NCBI RefSeq assembly: GCF_002077695.1
Contig: NZ_MWUE01000016.1
Span: 62,001-126,000, forward strand
Direction of reading: 5' to 3'
From: Pantoea latae
GTDB taxonomy: Bacteria; Pseudomonadota; Gammaproteobacteria; Enterobacterales; Enterobacteriaceae
Length of the DNA stretch: 64,000 nt
Below the pieces are notes generated by a model. The model did no database searches. It saw only the letters and a list, made by a program, of their open reading frames with translations, and was not told where the DNA came from. Positions within the stretch are counted from its first letter, which is position 1; the number at the start of each line of letters is the position of its first letter. The translations under genes were made by a program, and so were the position numbers. Below are positions 53,604-62,300 of this stretch, piece after piece.

Positions 53604-54161
53604 ATGAAACTCTGGCAAGTGGTAAGTGGTATTACCTTAATTGCAGCCGCCGCCGGTTGTGCCGATCACAGCAAACCGGTTCCGGTGCCGACGCTGGGCG
53701 CCAGCGCAGCAGGGCAGCAGGCGGCGATCGCGCAGCCTAACGTAAGCGGTACGGTCTATATCCGTCAGCGTATCGCGCTGCCGCCAGACGCGGTGCTGAC
53801 GGTGACGCTCTCCGACGCCTCGCTGTCGGACGCGCCGTCAAAAGTGCTGTCGCAGCGCGCCGTGCACACGCAGGGCAAGCAGGCGCCGTTCCAGTTTGTC
53901 CTGCCGTTTAATCCGGCCGATATCCAGCCTAACGCGCGCATCTTGCTGAGCGCGGCGATTACCATCGACGGCAAGCTGGCGTTTATTACTGATGCCGTGA
54001 AGCCGGTGATCAATCAGGGCGGAACCAAAGCGGAGCTGCTGCTGGTGCCGGTGCCGCAAACCGCGCTGCCGACGCAGCCGGGCGCGGTCACTACCGTGCC
54101 GTCTACATCACCGACCCAGGTGACGCCATCCTCTTCGGTGCCTGCGCCGACCAGCCTGTAA
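53604..54161 (+). CDS. ybaY: lipoprotein YbaY
   Basis: A 185-residue lipoprotein of the YbaY/YscW-like family. The lipobox ends in AAGC with Cys19, and Ala follows. The central domain (about 50-155, with VSGTVYIRQRIALPPDAVLTVTLSD) is beta-rich, and the tail is Thr/Pro/Ser-rich. Related domains act as pilotins in other systems; the role here is unknown. ATG 53604 gives a proper signal peptide, unlike the ATG at 53589. Confidence 0.92.
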   Translation: MKLWQVVSGITLIAAAAGCADHSKPVPVPTLGASAAGQQAAIAQPNVSGTVYIRQRIALPPDAVLTVTLSDASLSDAPSKVLSQRAVHTQGKQAPFQFVLPFNPADIQPNARILLSAAITIDGKLAFITDAVKPVINQGGTKAELLLVPVPQTALPTQPGAVTTVPSTSPTQVTPSSSVPAPTSL

Positions 54162-54170
54162 TCGACTCGC

Positions 54171-54194
54171 AGCGGGGTGTCTTCGCCCCGCTTG
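54171..54194 (+). terminator. weak terminator candidate after ybaY
   Basis: AGCGGGG (54171-54177) and CCCCGCT (54186-54192) form a 7-bp stem, but only two T follow. It reaches the end of the convergent atl gene. Confidence 0.4.
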
Positions 54195-54506
54195 TCAGGG
54201 TTGCCAGCGATAGCGTGCCAGCTCCACCTGTCCGCTGTCGCTTATCTCTATGCCTTCCTCCGCCAGCGCGTCGCGCTGCCGCAGCAGATCGTCGCCCTGT
54301 AACGAGATGGCGCCGTGTCGGTTAATCACGCGATGCCAGGGAAGCTGGCTGCCTGGCGGCAGACGGCGCAAAACGCCGCCGACCTGGCGCGCGGCACGCG
54401 GCGAACCGGCGAGCCGGGCGATATCGCCATAGGTGGCAACTTTGCCAGCGGGAATAGCGGCAACGATGTGCCAGATGCGCTGCTGAAAACTCTCTTGCGG
54501 ATCCAT
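54195..54506 (-). CDS. atl: alkyltransferase-like DNA damage protein Atl (YbaZ)
   Basis: A 103-residue alkyltransferase-like protein. It has the DNA-binding RQVGGVLRRLP region and the motif PWHRVINRHG, where Trp replaces the nucleophilic Cys of O6-alkylguanine methyltransferases. Atl flags O6-alkylguanine lesions for nucleotide excision repair instead of repairing them. I start at ATG 54506 (MDPQESFQQRIW); the E. coli annotation is longer at the N-terminus. Confidence 0.92.
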   Translation of the reverse strand: MDPQESFQQRIWHIVAAIPAGKVATYGDIARLAGSPRAARQVGGVLRRLPPGSQLPWHRVINRHGAISLQGDDLLRQRDALAEEGIEISDSGQVELARYRWQP

Positions 54507-54602
54507 AGCGATGTCCCGGAAGCAAAATGCCACTGTAGCACAGAGAGAGGAGGCGCTGCGTTGATGCGCTGTTCAAGAAAACAACGGTCGCCCGGGCGGC
54601 GC

Positions 54603-54631
54603 TTGCAATTGGCCGGGCCTTCCCTGATAAT
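54603..54631 (+). promoter_or_regulatory. sigma-70 promoter of ffs
   Basis: TTGCAA at 54603-54608, a 17-base spacer, and GATAAT at 54626-54631, followed by a GC-rich discriminator (GCCCCCGCC) of the kind found at growth-rate-controlled stable RNA genes. It implies a short 5' leader removed by RNase P. Confidence 0.75.
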
Positions 54632-54661
54632 GCCCCCGCCTTCGAAAGAGGGCTTGTCAAT

Positions 54662-54774
54662 GGAGGCTCTGTTGGTCCTCCCGCAATGCTAACTTGTGAA
54701 CTCGGTCAGGTCCGGAAGGAAGCAGCCGCAGCAGGTGACGCGTGTGCCGGGATGTGGCTGGCAGGGCCTCCACC
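54662..54774 (+). ncRNA. ffs: 4.5S RNA (signal recognition particle RNA)
   Basis: About 113 bases matching the bacterial SRP RNA. The apical Ffh-binding domain is clear: GTCAGGTCCGGAAGGAAGCA with the GGAA tetraloop, and opposite it CGTGTGCCGGGATGTGGCTGG. The ends GGAGGCTCT and AGGGCCTCC pair, as in E. coli. With Ffh it targets membrane proteins to FtsY and SecYEG. The gene lies between atl and hha, as in relatives. Mature ends are estimated from the terminal stem. Confidence 0.95.
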
Positions 54775-54892
54775 ACTTTCTCCCCGCCAAAAATCCTCAA
54801 GCAACGCTCATAACCGCCATTCCATGGCGAGTTACACATTTATCTGAAACAAAAAGGGCAGGTTGCAGCAAAGGGAAAGGCAAAACAGGCTA

Positions 54893-55111
54893 TTAACGCA
54901 CAAACTTCCATACCGAGCCGGGCACTTTGTCGTAAAGCTTATTCATCGTCAGTTCAGCCAGACGGTGATCGGCAGCTGAATAGAATACCGCCAGTTCATC
55001 ATCAGAAAGTTCATACTTATTTTTTTCGATCACGCGCTCCAGCGTGTCGATTGAGCGGCAGCGTCTCAGCCGCATCAAATAATCGGTTTTCGTCAACATT
55101 TTATCGTTCAT
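54893..55111 (-). CDS. hha: haemolysin expression modulator Hha
   Basis: A 72-residue protein, same length as E. coli Hha, with the core [45 protein letters not shown]. Hha binds H-NS and helps silence AT-rich horizontally acquired genes. I start at ATG 55111; a longer frame is out of family. It is 23 bases downstream of tomB on the same strand, and the two form a known toxin-antitoxin-like pair. Confidence 0.95.
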   Translation of the reverse strand: MNDKMLTKTDYLMRLRRCRSIDTLERVIEKNKYELSDDELAVFYSAADHRLAELTMNKLYDKVPGSVWKFVR

Positions 55112-55134
55112 AAATAAACCGGTCTCATGTTTAC

Positions 55135-55512
55135 CTAAATGGAGTGACTGGGTTGCTGAAGGTAAGCACACTCTTCGCTAAAAATATTAAATAAGCGCCG
55201 GGCGGAACGCTGCCACCGATTCAAATCTTGTGCATTGATACCGTAATTAGTAAACAGCATAAAGGTATCATCAAGATAGTCGTCGATTTGCGTAATCAGG
55301 GCTTCATCTTCAGCATGCTTTATTTTGTAATTCATCGTGAAAGAAGCGATGTGCTCAATCAAATCATTAAGCTGTAAATTGCTCTCTGAAGTCGGGTCGT
55401 TAACCCAGCCGTGGTGGCTGTCGGTCAGCGTCGCCATACTTTCATCAAACAGGCTCTCACACAAGAATTTAAGCTGGGCAATATCATGCCGTTTCGGTGA
55501 GTACTCGTCCAT
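55135..55512 (-). CDS. tomB: Hha toxicity modulator TomB
   Basis: A 125-residue protein with the conserved N-terminus [21 protein letters not shown] and core [23 protein letters not shown]. TomB counteracts Hha by oxidising its cysteine and affects biofilm formation. ATG 55512 follows GGAGGGGAAAAAG. The DNA of tomB-hha is AT-richer than the neighbouring genes, as in other enterobacteria. Confidence 0.94.
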   Translation of the reverse strand: MDEYSPKRHDIAQLKFLCESLFDESMATLTDSHHGWVNDPTSESNLQLNDLIEHIASFTMNYKIKHAEDEALITQIDDYLDDTFMLFTNYGINAQDLNRWQRSARRLFNIFSEECAYLQQPSHSI

Positions 55513-55660
55513 CTTTTTCCCCTCCATAGCTTGCACGGATGCCGCAGCGCGGCGAGTTTAGGTTAAGCGGCCAGGAAGCGATGTTGAATAGCGGTCAGAG
55601 TGAAAGACACATTAAATATACGTCACAATCATTAGATTTGCTCACCTCAATTACCAAATA

Positions 55661-56014
55661 TTACAATTCGTCAGCAGGGGAGGGTTGCTGGTTGTCAATC
55701 AGCTCGAACTCAACTCTGCCGGGAAAAACCTGAAACATAACCTGCTCTTCACGCGTAAATGTTTCGTTTAAATCCAGACAAGGACTAAATATATGACCGC
55801 TAAATTGATAAAGCATTTTAAAACGATTGCTGGCTAACTTTTCGACAGACTTTATTTTAAAACTCTCAGGAAGTAACTGCGCGTGGGGTGAATACCATTG
55901 CAGATCCCCGGCCAGGGGCTGCGCTATTTTGGGAATATTCCGTTGGATAAACGCCGTTAATTCTGGGATGCCTGGGTTATCCCCATCGATATTGCTTTCG
56001 AGCTGTAGTGACAT
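55661..56014 (-). CDS. hypothetical protein, 117 residues, unrecognised
   Basis: I do not recognise this protein. It is acidic, begins MSLQLESNIDGDNPG, and has alternating hydrophobic segments (NRFKMLYQFSGHIFSPCLDL, EQVMFQVFPGRVEFELID) that suggest a beta-rich fold, ending in a polar tail. There is no signal peptide or membrane helix. Base composition is AT-richer than the adjoining ABC genes, like hha-tomB. The ribosome binding site is weak (GGAAAAAGAT). It is divergent from the zinc operon across 247 bases and upstream of tomB on the same strand. Confidence 0.65.
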   Translation of the reverse strand: MSLQLESNIDGDNPGIPELTAFIQRNIPKIAQPLAGDLQWYSPHAQLLPESFKIKSVEKLASNRFKMLYQFSGHIFSPCLDLNETFTREEQVMFQVFPGRVEFELIDNQQPSPADEL

Positions 56015-56233
56015 ATCTTTTTCCGGCTCTCTGGATTGATAAACCGATCATTAGACTTATGCAACCACTTTGCAACAGGCGGATAGACGGTAAAACCTGT
56101 CATTGTTATTCGTTTAGCCTTTTTCCTCGCCAAATCAGCGCAATGGCGTATCTCTGCTACCAGCCGTCGCGGCCCGCTGATAACTTTTGAAACAGTTTGC
56201 TCTCGCCGCCCGGCTGCAGATAAGGTAGTGTAT

Positions 56234-56248
56234 TGTTATGTTATAACA
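56234..56248. promoter_or_regulatory. Zur box upstream of the zinc ABC operon
   Basis: TGTTATGTTATAACA differs at one position from the E. coli Zur core TGTTATANTATAACA. Within it TATGTTATAACATA (56237-56250) is a perfect 14-base palindrome. It lies 13 bases before the first start codon, over the probable -10, so zinc-loaded Zur would block transcription. Confidence 0.85.
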
Positions 56249-56261
56249 TATTGAGTAGATC

Positions 56262-56366
56262 ATGAATCAAAGTGGAATGCTGCTTTCGCTGGGCGGTCGG
56301 GTGGCGGTCGCGCTGCTGGTCATCGCGCTGCTGACGCTGGCGATGGTATGGGGAATGCGTGCGTGA
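56262..56366 (+). CDS. 34-residue single-helix membrane peptide, first gene of the zinc operon
   Basis: A small ORF directly behind the Zur box. The product has a polar start (MNQSGMLLSLGGR), one uninterrupted hydrophobic stretch at about residues 14-31 (VAVALLVIALLTLAMVWG) and the tail MRA, so it should be a single-pass inner-membrane peptide. Its TGA overlaps the ATG of the next gene (TGATG), a translational-coupling arrangement that supports it being real. The ribosome binding site is weak (TTGAG). I do not recognise it. By analogy with KdpF it may stabilise or regulate the transporter, which is an inference. Confidence 0.72.
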   Translation: MNQSGMLLSLGGRVAVALLVIALLTLAMVWGMRA

Positions 56367-57022
56367 TGCGTTTTACCCAACTTCAGGCGGGTTATCAGAA
56401 GGTCGCGGTCACCCCGGAAATTAATGCTGAACTCATGGCGGGAAGCATGACGGCGCTAATCGGCGCCAACGGCAGCGGCAAGTCAACGCTGCTGAAAACC
56501 ATCGCCGGCCTGCTGCGGCCGATAGCCGGTGCGTGCGAGCTAAGTCTGCCGCGCAAAGCGATCGGCTGGATGCCGCAGCGCAGCGAGCTGGAGACGCGCT
56601 TTCCCCTAACTGTATTTGAGCTGGTGTCGATGGGCTGCTGGCCGCGCTGCGGCTGGTTTGGCGGCATCGACCGGCAGATGCGGCGCGAAATCCATAAGGC
56701 GCTGGAGGCGGTGCAGATGCAGGCGTTCACCGGCGCGCAGCCCGCCACGCTGTCGGGCGGCCAGCTGCAGCGCGTGCTCTTTGCCCGCCTGCTGCTGCAG
56801 CGCAGTCCGCTCTGGCTGCTGGATGAGCCTTTCAACGGCATTGACGCGCAAACCGTGACGCTGCTGATGTCGATTCTGCAACGGCAGCAGCAGGCGGGCA
56901 CCACGCTGCTGGTAGTGCTGCACGATCGTCCGCTGGTTGAGCGCTATTTCAGCGACGTGCTGTCGCTGGATGAGAGTCGGGATCGCCTCGCGTCCGCCTC
57001 GCTACGGCGCTTCGCATCATGA
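56366..57022 (+). CDS. zinc/metal ABC transporter ATPase (ZnuC-like)
   Basis: A 218-residue ATPase of the cluster-9 metal importers. Walker A is GANGSGKST (residues 33-41), signature LSGGQLQRVLFARLLL, Walker B LWLLDEPFNGID and the switch His in VLHDRP. It is shorter than ZnuC of E. coli (251) and lacks that protein's C-terminal extension. The start ATG 56366 overlaps the preceding stop codon; an in-frame ATG at 56348 would add six residues. Metal specificity is inferred from the Zur box and neighbours. Confidence 0.88.
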   Translation: MRFTQLQAGYQKVAVTPEINAELMAGSMTALIGANGSGKSTLLKTIAGLLRPIAGACELSLPRKAIGWMPQRSELETRFPLTVFELVSMGCWPRCGWFGGIDRQMRREIHKALEAVQMQAFTGAQPATLSGGQLQRVLFARLLLQRSPLWLLDEPFNGIDAQTVTLLMSILQRQQQAGTTLLVVLHDRPLVERYFSDVLSLDESRDRLASASLRRFAS

Positions 57023-57858
57023 CGCTTATTCAGCCGTTTATAGAGTTCGGTTTTATGCGTCGCGCGCTGGTGGCCTGTGTGGCGCTGGCCGTCAGCGCCA
57101 CGCCGCTCGGCGTCTTCTTATCGCTGCGCCGTATGAGCCTGATTGGCGACGCGCTGTCGCACGCGGTGCTGCCGGGCGCCGCTATTGGCTATCTGATTTC
57201 AGGGTTGTCGCTGGTGGCGATGGGCGTCGGCGGGCTGATCGCCGGACTGGCGGTGGCGCTGCTCTCCGGTGCGGTCAGCCGCTACACGCCGCTAAAAGAG
57301 GACGCCAGCTTCGCCGGTTTCTATCTGGGATCGCTGGCGCTCGGGGTAACGCTGGTGTCGCTGCGCGGCTCCAGCGTCGATCTGCTGCACGTGCTGTTCG
57401 GCTCGCTGCTGGCGGTCGACAGCCCGGCACTGCTGCTGGTCGGCGCCATCGCTGCCTTTACCTTGCTGATGCTGGCGACGATCTACCGGGCGCTGGTGAT
57501 CGACGCCTTCGATCCCGACTTTCTGCGCGCCCAGGGCAGATGGAGCGCCCCACTGGTGCATGGTCTGTTCCTGATGCTGGTGGTGCTCAATCTGGTGGCG
57601 GGCTTTCAGGTGCTCGGCACGCTGATGTCGGTGGGGCTGATGATGCTGCCCGCCGCCAGCGCCCGTTTCTGGAGCCGTCATCTGGCCTGGATGCTGGCCA
57701 TCGCCATGGCGCTGGCGATCGCCGCCGCGCTAATCGGCCTGATGCTCTCCTGGCGTTACTCGCTGCCGGCCGGTCCGGCGGTGGTGCTGAGCGCCGCGCT
57801 GCTCTTTTTTCTTTCCATTCTGGCAGGACCGTGCGGCGGCATTCTCCGCCGCCATTAA
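57019..57858 (+). CDS. zinc/metal ABC transporter permease (ZnuB-like)
   Basis: A 279-residue ABC-3 family permease with eight or nine helices. Family segments are SLRRMSLIGDALSHAVLPGAAIGYL near the N-terminus and VLGTLMSVGLMMLPAASARFW in the second half. Its ATG lies within the ATPase stop codon region (ATGA overlap), and the binding-protein gene follows 12 bases later, so the operon is tightly packed. Confidence 0.9.
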   Translation: MTLIQPFIEFGFMRRALVACVALAVSATPLGVFLSLRRMSLIGDALSHAVLPGAAIGYLISGLSLVAMGVGGLIAGLAVALLSGAVSRYTPLKEDASFAGFYLGSLALGVTLVSLRGSSVDLLHVLFGSLLAVDSPALLLVGAIAAFTLLMLATIYRALVIDAFDPDFLRAQGRWSAPLVHGLFLMLVVLNLVAGFQVLGTLMSVGLMMLPAASARFWSRHLAWMLAIAMALAIAAALIGLMLSWRYSLPAGPAVVLSAALLFFLSILAGPCGGILRRH

Positions 57859-57870
57859 ACAGGGGTATAA

Positions 57871-58749
57871 ATGAAAAGGTTACCAGTAAGTCTGGCGATC
57901 GGCGCGCTGCTGATCAGCCCATTATCTATGGCGAACACCGTTAACGCCGTCGCAAGTTTTACCGTACTGGCGGATATCGTGAAGCAGGTCGGCGGCGAGC
58001 ACGTTCAGGTGAAATCGCTGGTCGGGCCGGATGGCGATCCTCACACCTTTGAACCGACGCCGCAGGACAGCCAGGCGCTGGCGAAAGCGGACGTGGTGTT
58101 TGTCAGCGGCCTGGGGCTGGAAGGCTGGATGGATCGGCTGGTAAGCGCCTCCGGCTATAAAGGCCAGCCGGTGGTCGCCTCGCGCGGCGTCTCGACGCGC
58201 AGCATGGAGGAAGAGGGGAAAACCGTCACCGATCCGCACGCCTGGAACAGCATGCGCAACGGCGTCATTTACGCTACCAACGTGATGAATGCGCTGATCA
58301 AGGCTGATCCGCAGGATGGTGACGCCATTCGCCGCAGCGGCGAACACTATATTCAGCAGCTGCAGGCGCAGGACCGCTGGGCGGAAACCACCTTTGCGGC
58401 TATCCCGGTGGCGAAGCGCAAGGTGCTGACCAGCCATGACGCTTTTGGCTATTTTGGTCAGCGCTATGGCGTGGCCTTTTTGGCGCCGGTGGGCTTCTCT
58501 ACCGAGGCGGAAGCCAGCGCCAGCACGGTAGGCGGACTGATCAAGCAGCTGCAGGCCGAGCATATCCACAGCTATTTTATTGAGAACCAGACCGATCCGC
58601 GCCTGGTGAAGCAGATCGCCAGCGCGACAGGCGCGCAGCCGGGCGGCGAACTCTATCCGGAAGCGCTGTCTCAGCCTTCCGGCCCGGCGCCGACCTATAT
58701 CGCGGCGTTTCGCCATAACGTTGAGGCGATGGCCCACAGCATGCAATAA
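57871..58749 (+). CDS. zinc/metal ABC transporter periplasmic binding protein (ZnuA/AztC-like)
   Basis: A 292-residue cluster A-I binding protein with a signal peptide (cleavage near residue 21, LSMA/NT). Candidate metal ligands are His58 (GDPHTFEPTP), His123 (DPHAWNS) and His189 (TSHDAFGYF), plus an acidic residue in GGELYPEAL. It lacks the long His-rich loop of ZnuA and so resembles the AztC or Mn-type binding proteins. Zinc is preferred because of the Zur box; manganese cannot be excluded from sequence alone. Confidence 0.88.
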   Translation: MKRLPVSLAIGALLISPLSMANTVNAVASFTVLADIVKQVGGEHVQVKSLVGPDGDPHTFEPTPQDSQALAKADVVFVSGLGLEGWMDRLVSASGYKGQPVVASRGVSTRSMEEEGKTVTDPHAWNSMRNGVIYATNVMNALIKADPQDGDAIRRSGEHYIQQLQAQDRWAETTFAAIPVAKRKVLTSHDAFGYFGQRYGVAFLAPVGFSTEAEASASTVGGLIKQLQAEHIHSYFIENQTDPRLVKQIASATGAQPGGELYPEALSQPSGPAPTYIAAFRHNVEAMAHSMQ

Positions 58750-58776
58750 AAAAAAGGCCGGGGAGTTCCCCGGCCA
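58747..58776 (-). terminator. terminator of rpmE2-rpmJ2
   Basis: On the minus strand GGCCGGGGA and TCCCCGGCC make a 9-bp stem followed by eight T. It lies just past the rpmJ2 stop and touches the end of the convergent binding-protein gene. On the plus strand there is no T-run. Confidence 0.88.
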
Positions 58777-58792
58777 GCGATCACGACAGGTC

Positions 58793-58933
58793 CTAACGTT
58801 TTTTCTTTCTTCCCTGTACCGCCTTGAAGCGCGGATTTGATTTGCAAATCACAAATACCCGTCCGTGACGACGAACGATCTTGCAGTCCTTATGGCGTTT
58901 TTTTGCCGACGCCAGCGAGCTTAATACCTGCAT
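58793..58933 (-). CDS. rpmJ2: ribosomal protein L36 type B (RpmJ2/YkgO)
   Basis: A 46-residue protein, same length as E. coli YkgO, ending [18 protein letters not shown]. It is the paralogue of L36 that lacks the full zinc ribbon; only Cys17 and Cys30 remain. It replaces the zinc-binding L36 in ribosomes during zinc shortage. An ATG two codons earlier (58939) overlaps the rpmE2 stop as ATGA and has a closer GGGGG site, so it could be the start. Confidence 0.92.
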   Translation of the reverse strand: MQVLSSLASAKKRHKDCKIVRRHGRVFVICKSNPRFKAVQGRKKKR

Positions 58934-58935
58934 CG

Positions 58936-59196
58936 TCATTCGCCCCCTTTTTTAAGAAAGCGGCCAAAACGCTGATTAAAGCGCGCGGCGCTGCCCTCTT
59001 TAGTGAAATCTTTTTGCTTGCCGGTGTAGTAGACGTGGGAGGCGGAAGAGACGTCCAGCGTCACGTAGGGCAGGGTTTCACCTTCGAACTCGACGGTGCG
59101 CTCGGTTTTGATGGTGGAGCCGATTTTGAAATACTTATCGACAGTGGTGTCGTGGAACACGACCGGACGGTAAGCAGGATGAATGTTCGGTTTCAT
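58936..59196 (-). CDS. rpmE2: ribosomal protein L31 type B (RpmE2/YkgM)
   Basis: An 86-residue L31 paralogue with no cysteine at all, the zinc-free C-minus form: [27 protein letters not shown] and the end RFNQRFGRF. It displaces zinc-binding L31 from ribosomes and so frees zinc. It is followed directly by rpmJ2 and preceded by a Zur-type operator. Confidence 0.95.
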   Translation of the reverse strand: MKPNIHPAYRPVVFHDTTVDKYFKIGSTIKTERTVEFEGETLPYVTLDVSSASHVYYTGKQKDFTKEGSAARFNQRFGRFLKKGGE

Positions 59197-59214
59197 AACG
59201 CCTCGCAAATGTTA

Positions 59215-59229
59215 TGTTATAAAGTAACA
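59215..59229. promoter_or_regulatory. Zur box upstream of rpmE2-rpmJ2
   Basis: TGTTATAAAGTAACA matches the Zur core TGTTATANTATAACA at all defined positions but two. It sits 19 bases before the rpmE2 start codon, consistent with repression by zinc-loaded Zur, as for ykgM in E. coli. Confidence 0.8.
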
Positions 59230-59288
59230 TTATTGTGCGCCTCCTCTTTTGGAAATGCAACCCTGATCCATTCGCTGCCGCCGCCGCC

Positions 59289-59318
59289 ATAAAAAAAGGC
59301 CGCTTGCGCGGCCTTTTG
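59289..59318 (-). terminator. terminator of acrAB
   Basis: On the minus strand AAAAGGCCGC-GCAA-GCGGCCTTTTTTT forms a 10-bp stem with a T-run, 15 bases after the acrB stop. Confidence 0.88.
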
Positions 59319-59332
59319 TCATTCAGCAAAAA

Positions 59333-62300
59333 TCAGTGTTGATGGCTCTGTTCGGTCGGATGGCCTTTTTCCAGCTCCGCTTTGTTCTTGCCGAAGCGGC
59401 GGCGTACCACCACGAAAAACACCGGAACGAAGAAGATCGCCAGCGCGGTCGCCGTGACCATGCCGCCCATTACGCCGGTACCGACGGCGTTCTGCGCGCC
59501 GGAACCTGCGCCGGTGCTGATCGCCAGCGGCAACACGCCGAGGATAAAGGCGAGCGAGGTCATCAGGATCGGACGCAGACGCATACGACACGCCTCCAGC
59601 GTCGCTTCCACCAGACCTTTGCCTTCTTTCTCCATCAAATCCTTGGCGAATTCGACGATCAGGATGGCGTTCTTCGCCGAGAGACCCACGGTGGTCAACA
59701 GACCGACCACGAAGTAAACGTCGTTACTCAGTCCGCGCAGCGTGGTGAAGATTAGCGCGCCGATGACCCCGAGCGGCACCACCAGCATCACCGAGAACGG
59801 AATTGACCAGCTCTCATAGAGCGCCGCCAGACAGAGGAAGACCACAATCAGCGAGATCGCATAGAGCGCAGGCGCCTGGTTGCCGGAGAGACGTTCCTGA
59901 TAGGACATGCCGGTCCAGTCGTAGCCGATGCCCGCCGGCAGCTTCGACGCCAGCTCTTCCATCAGGTTCATGGCATCGCCGGAACTTTTGCCTGGCGCAG
60001 CCTGGCCCAGGATCTCCATTGACGGCAGACCGTTATAGCGCTCCAGACGCGGCGAGCCATACTGCCACTTCGCCGACGAGAAGGCGGAGAAGGGCACCAT
60101 GGTGCCGCTGCTGTTGCGCACATACCACTTGCTGATATCGTCTGGCAGCATACGGTCTTTGGCTTCACCCATGACGTAGACCTTCTTCACGCGACCGCGA
60201 TCGATAAAGTCATTAACGTAAGAGCCGCCCCAGGCCGAGCCGAGCGTGGTGTTGATATCGGAGAGCGAAACGCCGAGCGCCTGCGCTTTTTCCTGATCGA
60301 TGGTCAGCTTGTACTGCGGCGTATCTTCCAGGCCGTTAGGACGCACGCCCACCAGCGTATCGCCGTGCTGCGCCACCATGCCCAGCAGCTGATTACGCGC
60401 CTCGGTCAGTTTTTCATGGCCGAGGTTGTTCTGGTCGATCAGCTCGAAGTCGAAGCCGGTGGCGTTACCCAGCTCGATAATCGCCGGCAGGTTGAACGGG
60501 AACACCATCGCATCTTTAATCTGGCCCAGCGCGCCCATGGCGCGACCGGCGATCGCCGGCACCTTCAGATCGCTGCTGCTGCGCTCATCCCAGGGTTTCA
60601 GGCTGACGAAGGCGATACCGGTGTTCTGACCGCGGCCGGAGAAGCCGAAGCCGTTCACGGTAAACACCGACTTCACGCTGTCCTTCTCTTTATTCAGGAA
60701 GTAGTCGGTGATCTGATCCATGACCTTCTGGGTACGCTCTTGCGTTGCGCCCGCAGGCAGCTGCGCCTGCGCGAGCAGCAGACCCTGATCCTCTTCCGGC
60801 AGGAACGAAGAGGGGAGGCGCAGGAACAGATAAGCCATACCCACCACGATCACCAGATAGATCACCAGATAGCGGCCGGTGCTGCGCACAATATGGCCGA
60901 CGCTGTCGACGTAGTGGTTGGTGCTCTTGTCGAACAGGCGGTTAAACCAGCCGAAGAAGCCGGTGGTTTTGCCGTGATCGCCTTTCTTGATCGGCTTCAG
61001 CATCGTGGCGCAGAGCGCCGGCGTCAGGATCAACGCCACCAGCACCGACAGCGCCATCGCGGAAACGATGGTGATAGAGAACTGACGGTAGATCACGCCG
61101 GTGGATCCGCCGAAGAAGGCCATCGGGATAAATACCGCCGACAGCACCAGCGCGATACCTACCAGCGCGCCCTGAATCTGCTCCATCGAGCGTTTGGTCG
61201 CCTCTTTCGGCGGCAGGCCCTCTTCGGCCATCACGCGCTCGACGTTTTCCACCACCACGATGGCGTCATCCACCAGCAGGCCGATGGCGAGCACCATACC
61301 GAACATCGTCAGCGTGTTTATCGAGTAGCCGAAGGCGCTGATGATGGCGAAGGTGCCGAGCAGCACCACCGGCACCGCGATAGTCGGGATCAGCGTGGCG
61401 CGGAAGTTCTGCAGGAAGAGATACATCACCAGGAACACCAGCACGATCGCTTCGAACAGGGTTTTCACCACTTCGAAGATAGAGATCTTAACAAACGGCG
61501 TGGTGTCGTAAGGGTAAACCACCTTCAGGCCGGCCGGGAAGGTCGACTGCAGCTTGCCCAGCTCCGCCTTTACCGCATTGGCGGTGTCGAGCGCGTTTGC
61601 GCCGGTTGCCAGCTTGATGCCGATACCGGAAGCGGGTTTGCCGTTATAGCGCGCGATAACCTCGTAGTTCTCGCCGCCCAGCTCGATCTTCGCCACGTCG
61701 CGCAGGCGAACCTGCGAGCCGTCGGTGTTCACCTTCAGCAGGATCTTGCCGAACTCGTCGGTCGAGGTCAGACGCGTCTGCGCGATGATCGAGGCGTTAA
61801 GCTGCTGGTTCGGCGCAGCAGGCGCGCCGCCGAGCTGGCCCGCCGCCACCTGGGCGTTCTGGGTGTTGATGGCGCTGATAACGTCAACCGGCGTCAGCTG
61901 ATAGTTATTCAGCTTCGCCGGATCCATCCAGATACGCATCGCATACTGCGCGCCGAAGATCTGGGTGTCGCCCACGCCGGTGGTACGGCTGATGGGGTCC
62001 TTGATATTCGAGGCGACAAAGTCAGAGATGTCGTTCTGGGTCATGGAGCCGTCATCGCTGACGAAACCCGCTACCATCAGGAAGCTGCTGGAGGATTTCT
62101 GCACCTGAATACCCTGCTGCTGCACTTCCTGCGGCAGCAGCGGCATCGCCAGCTGCAGTTTGTTCTGCACCTGAACCTGCGCGATATCGGGATCGGTGCC
62201 GGATTCGAAGCTAAGGGTCAGCTGCAGGTTACCGGAAGAATCACTGTTTGATGAGAAGTACATCAGCCCATCAATACCGTTCATATTCTGTTCGATAACC

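Noticed and set aside
54893-55512. hha-tomB as a novel toxin-antitoxin system
   Set aside because: Both proteins match the well-known Hha and TomB pair closely in length and sequence; nothing about the arrangement is new.
56008-56190. 60-codon ORF on the plus strand before the Zur box
   Set aside because: It has no ribosome binding site, overlaps the start of the orphan gene on the other strand, and lies upstream of the probable operon promoter.
60365-62251. 628-codon open frame antisense to acrB
   Set aside because: A long GC-rich shadow of the conserved acrB reading frame, rich in His, Arg, Gln and Asp, with no domain.
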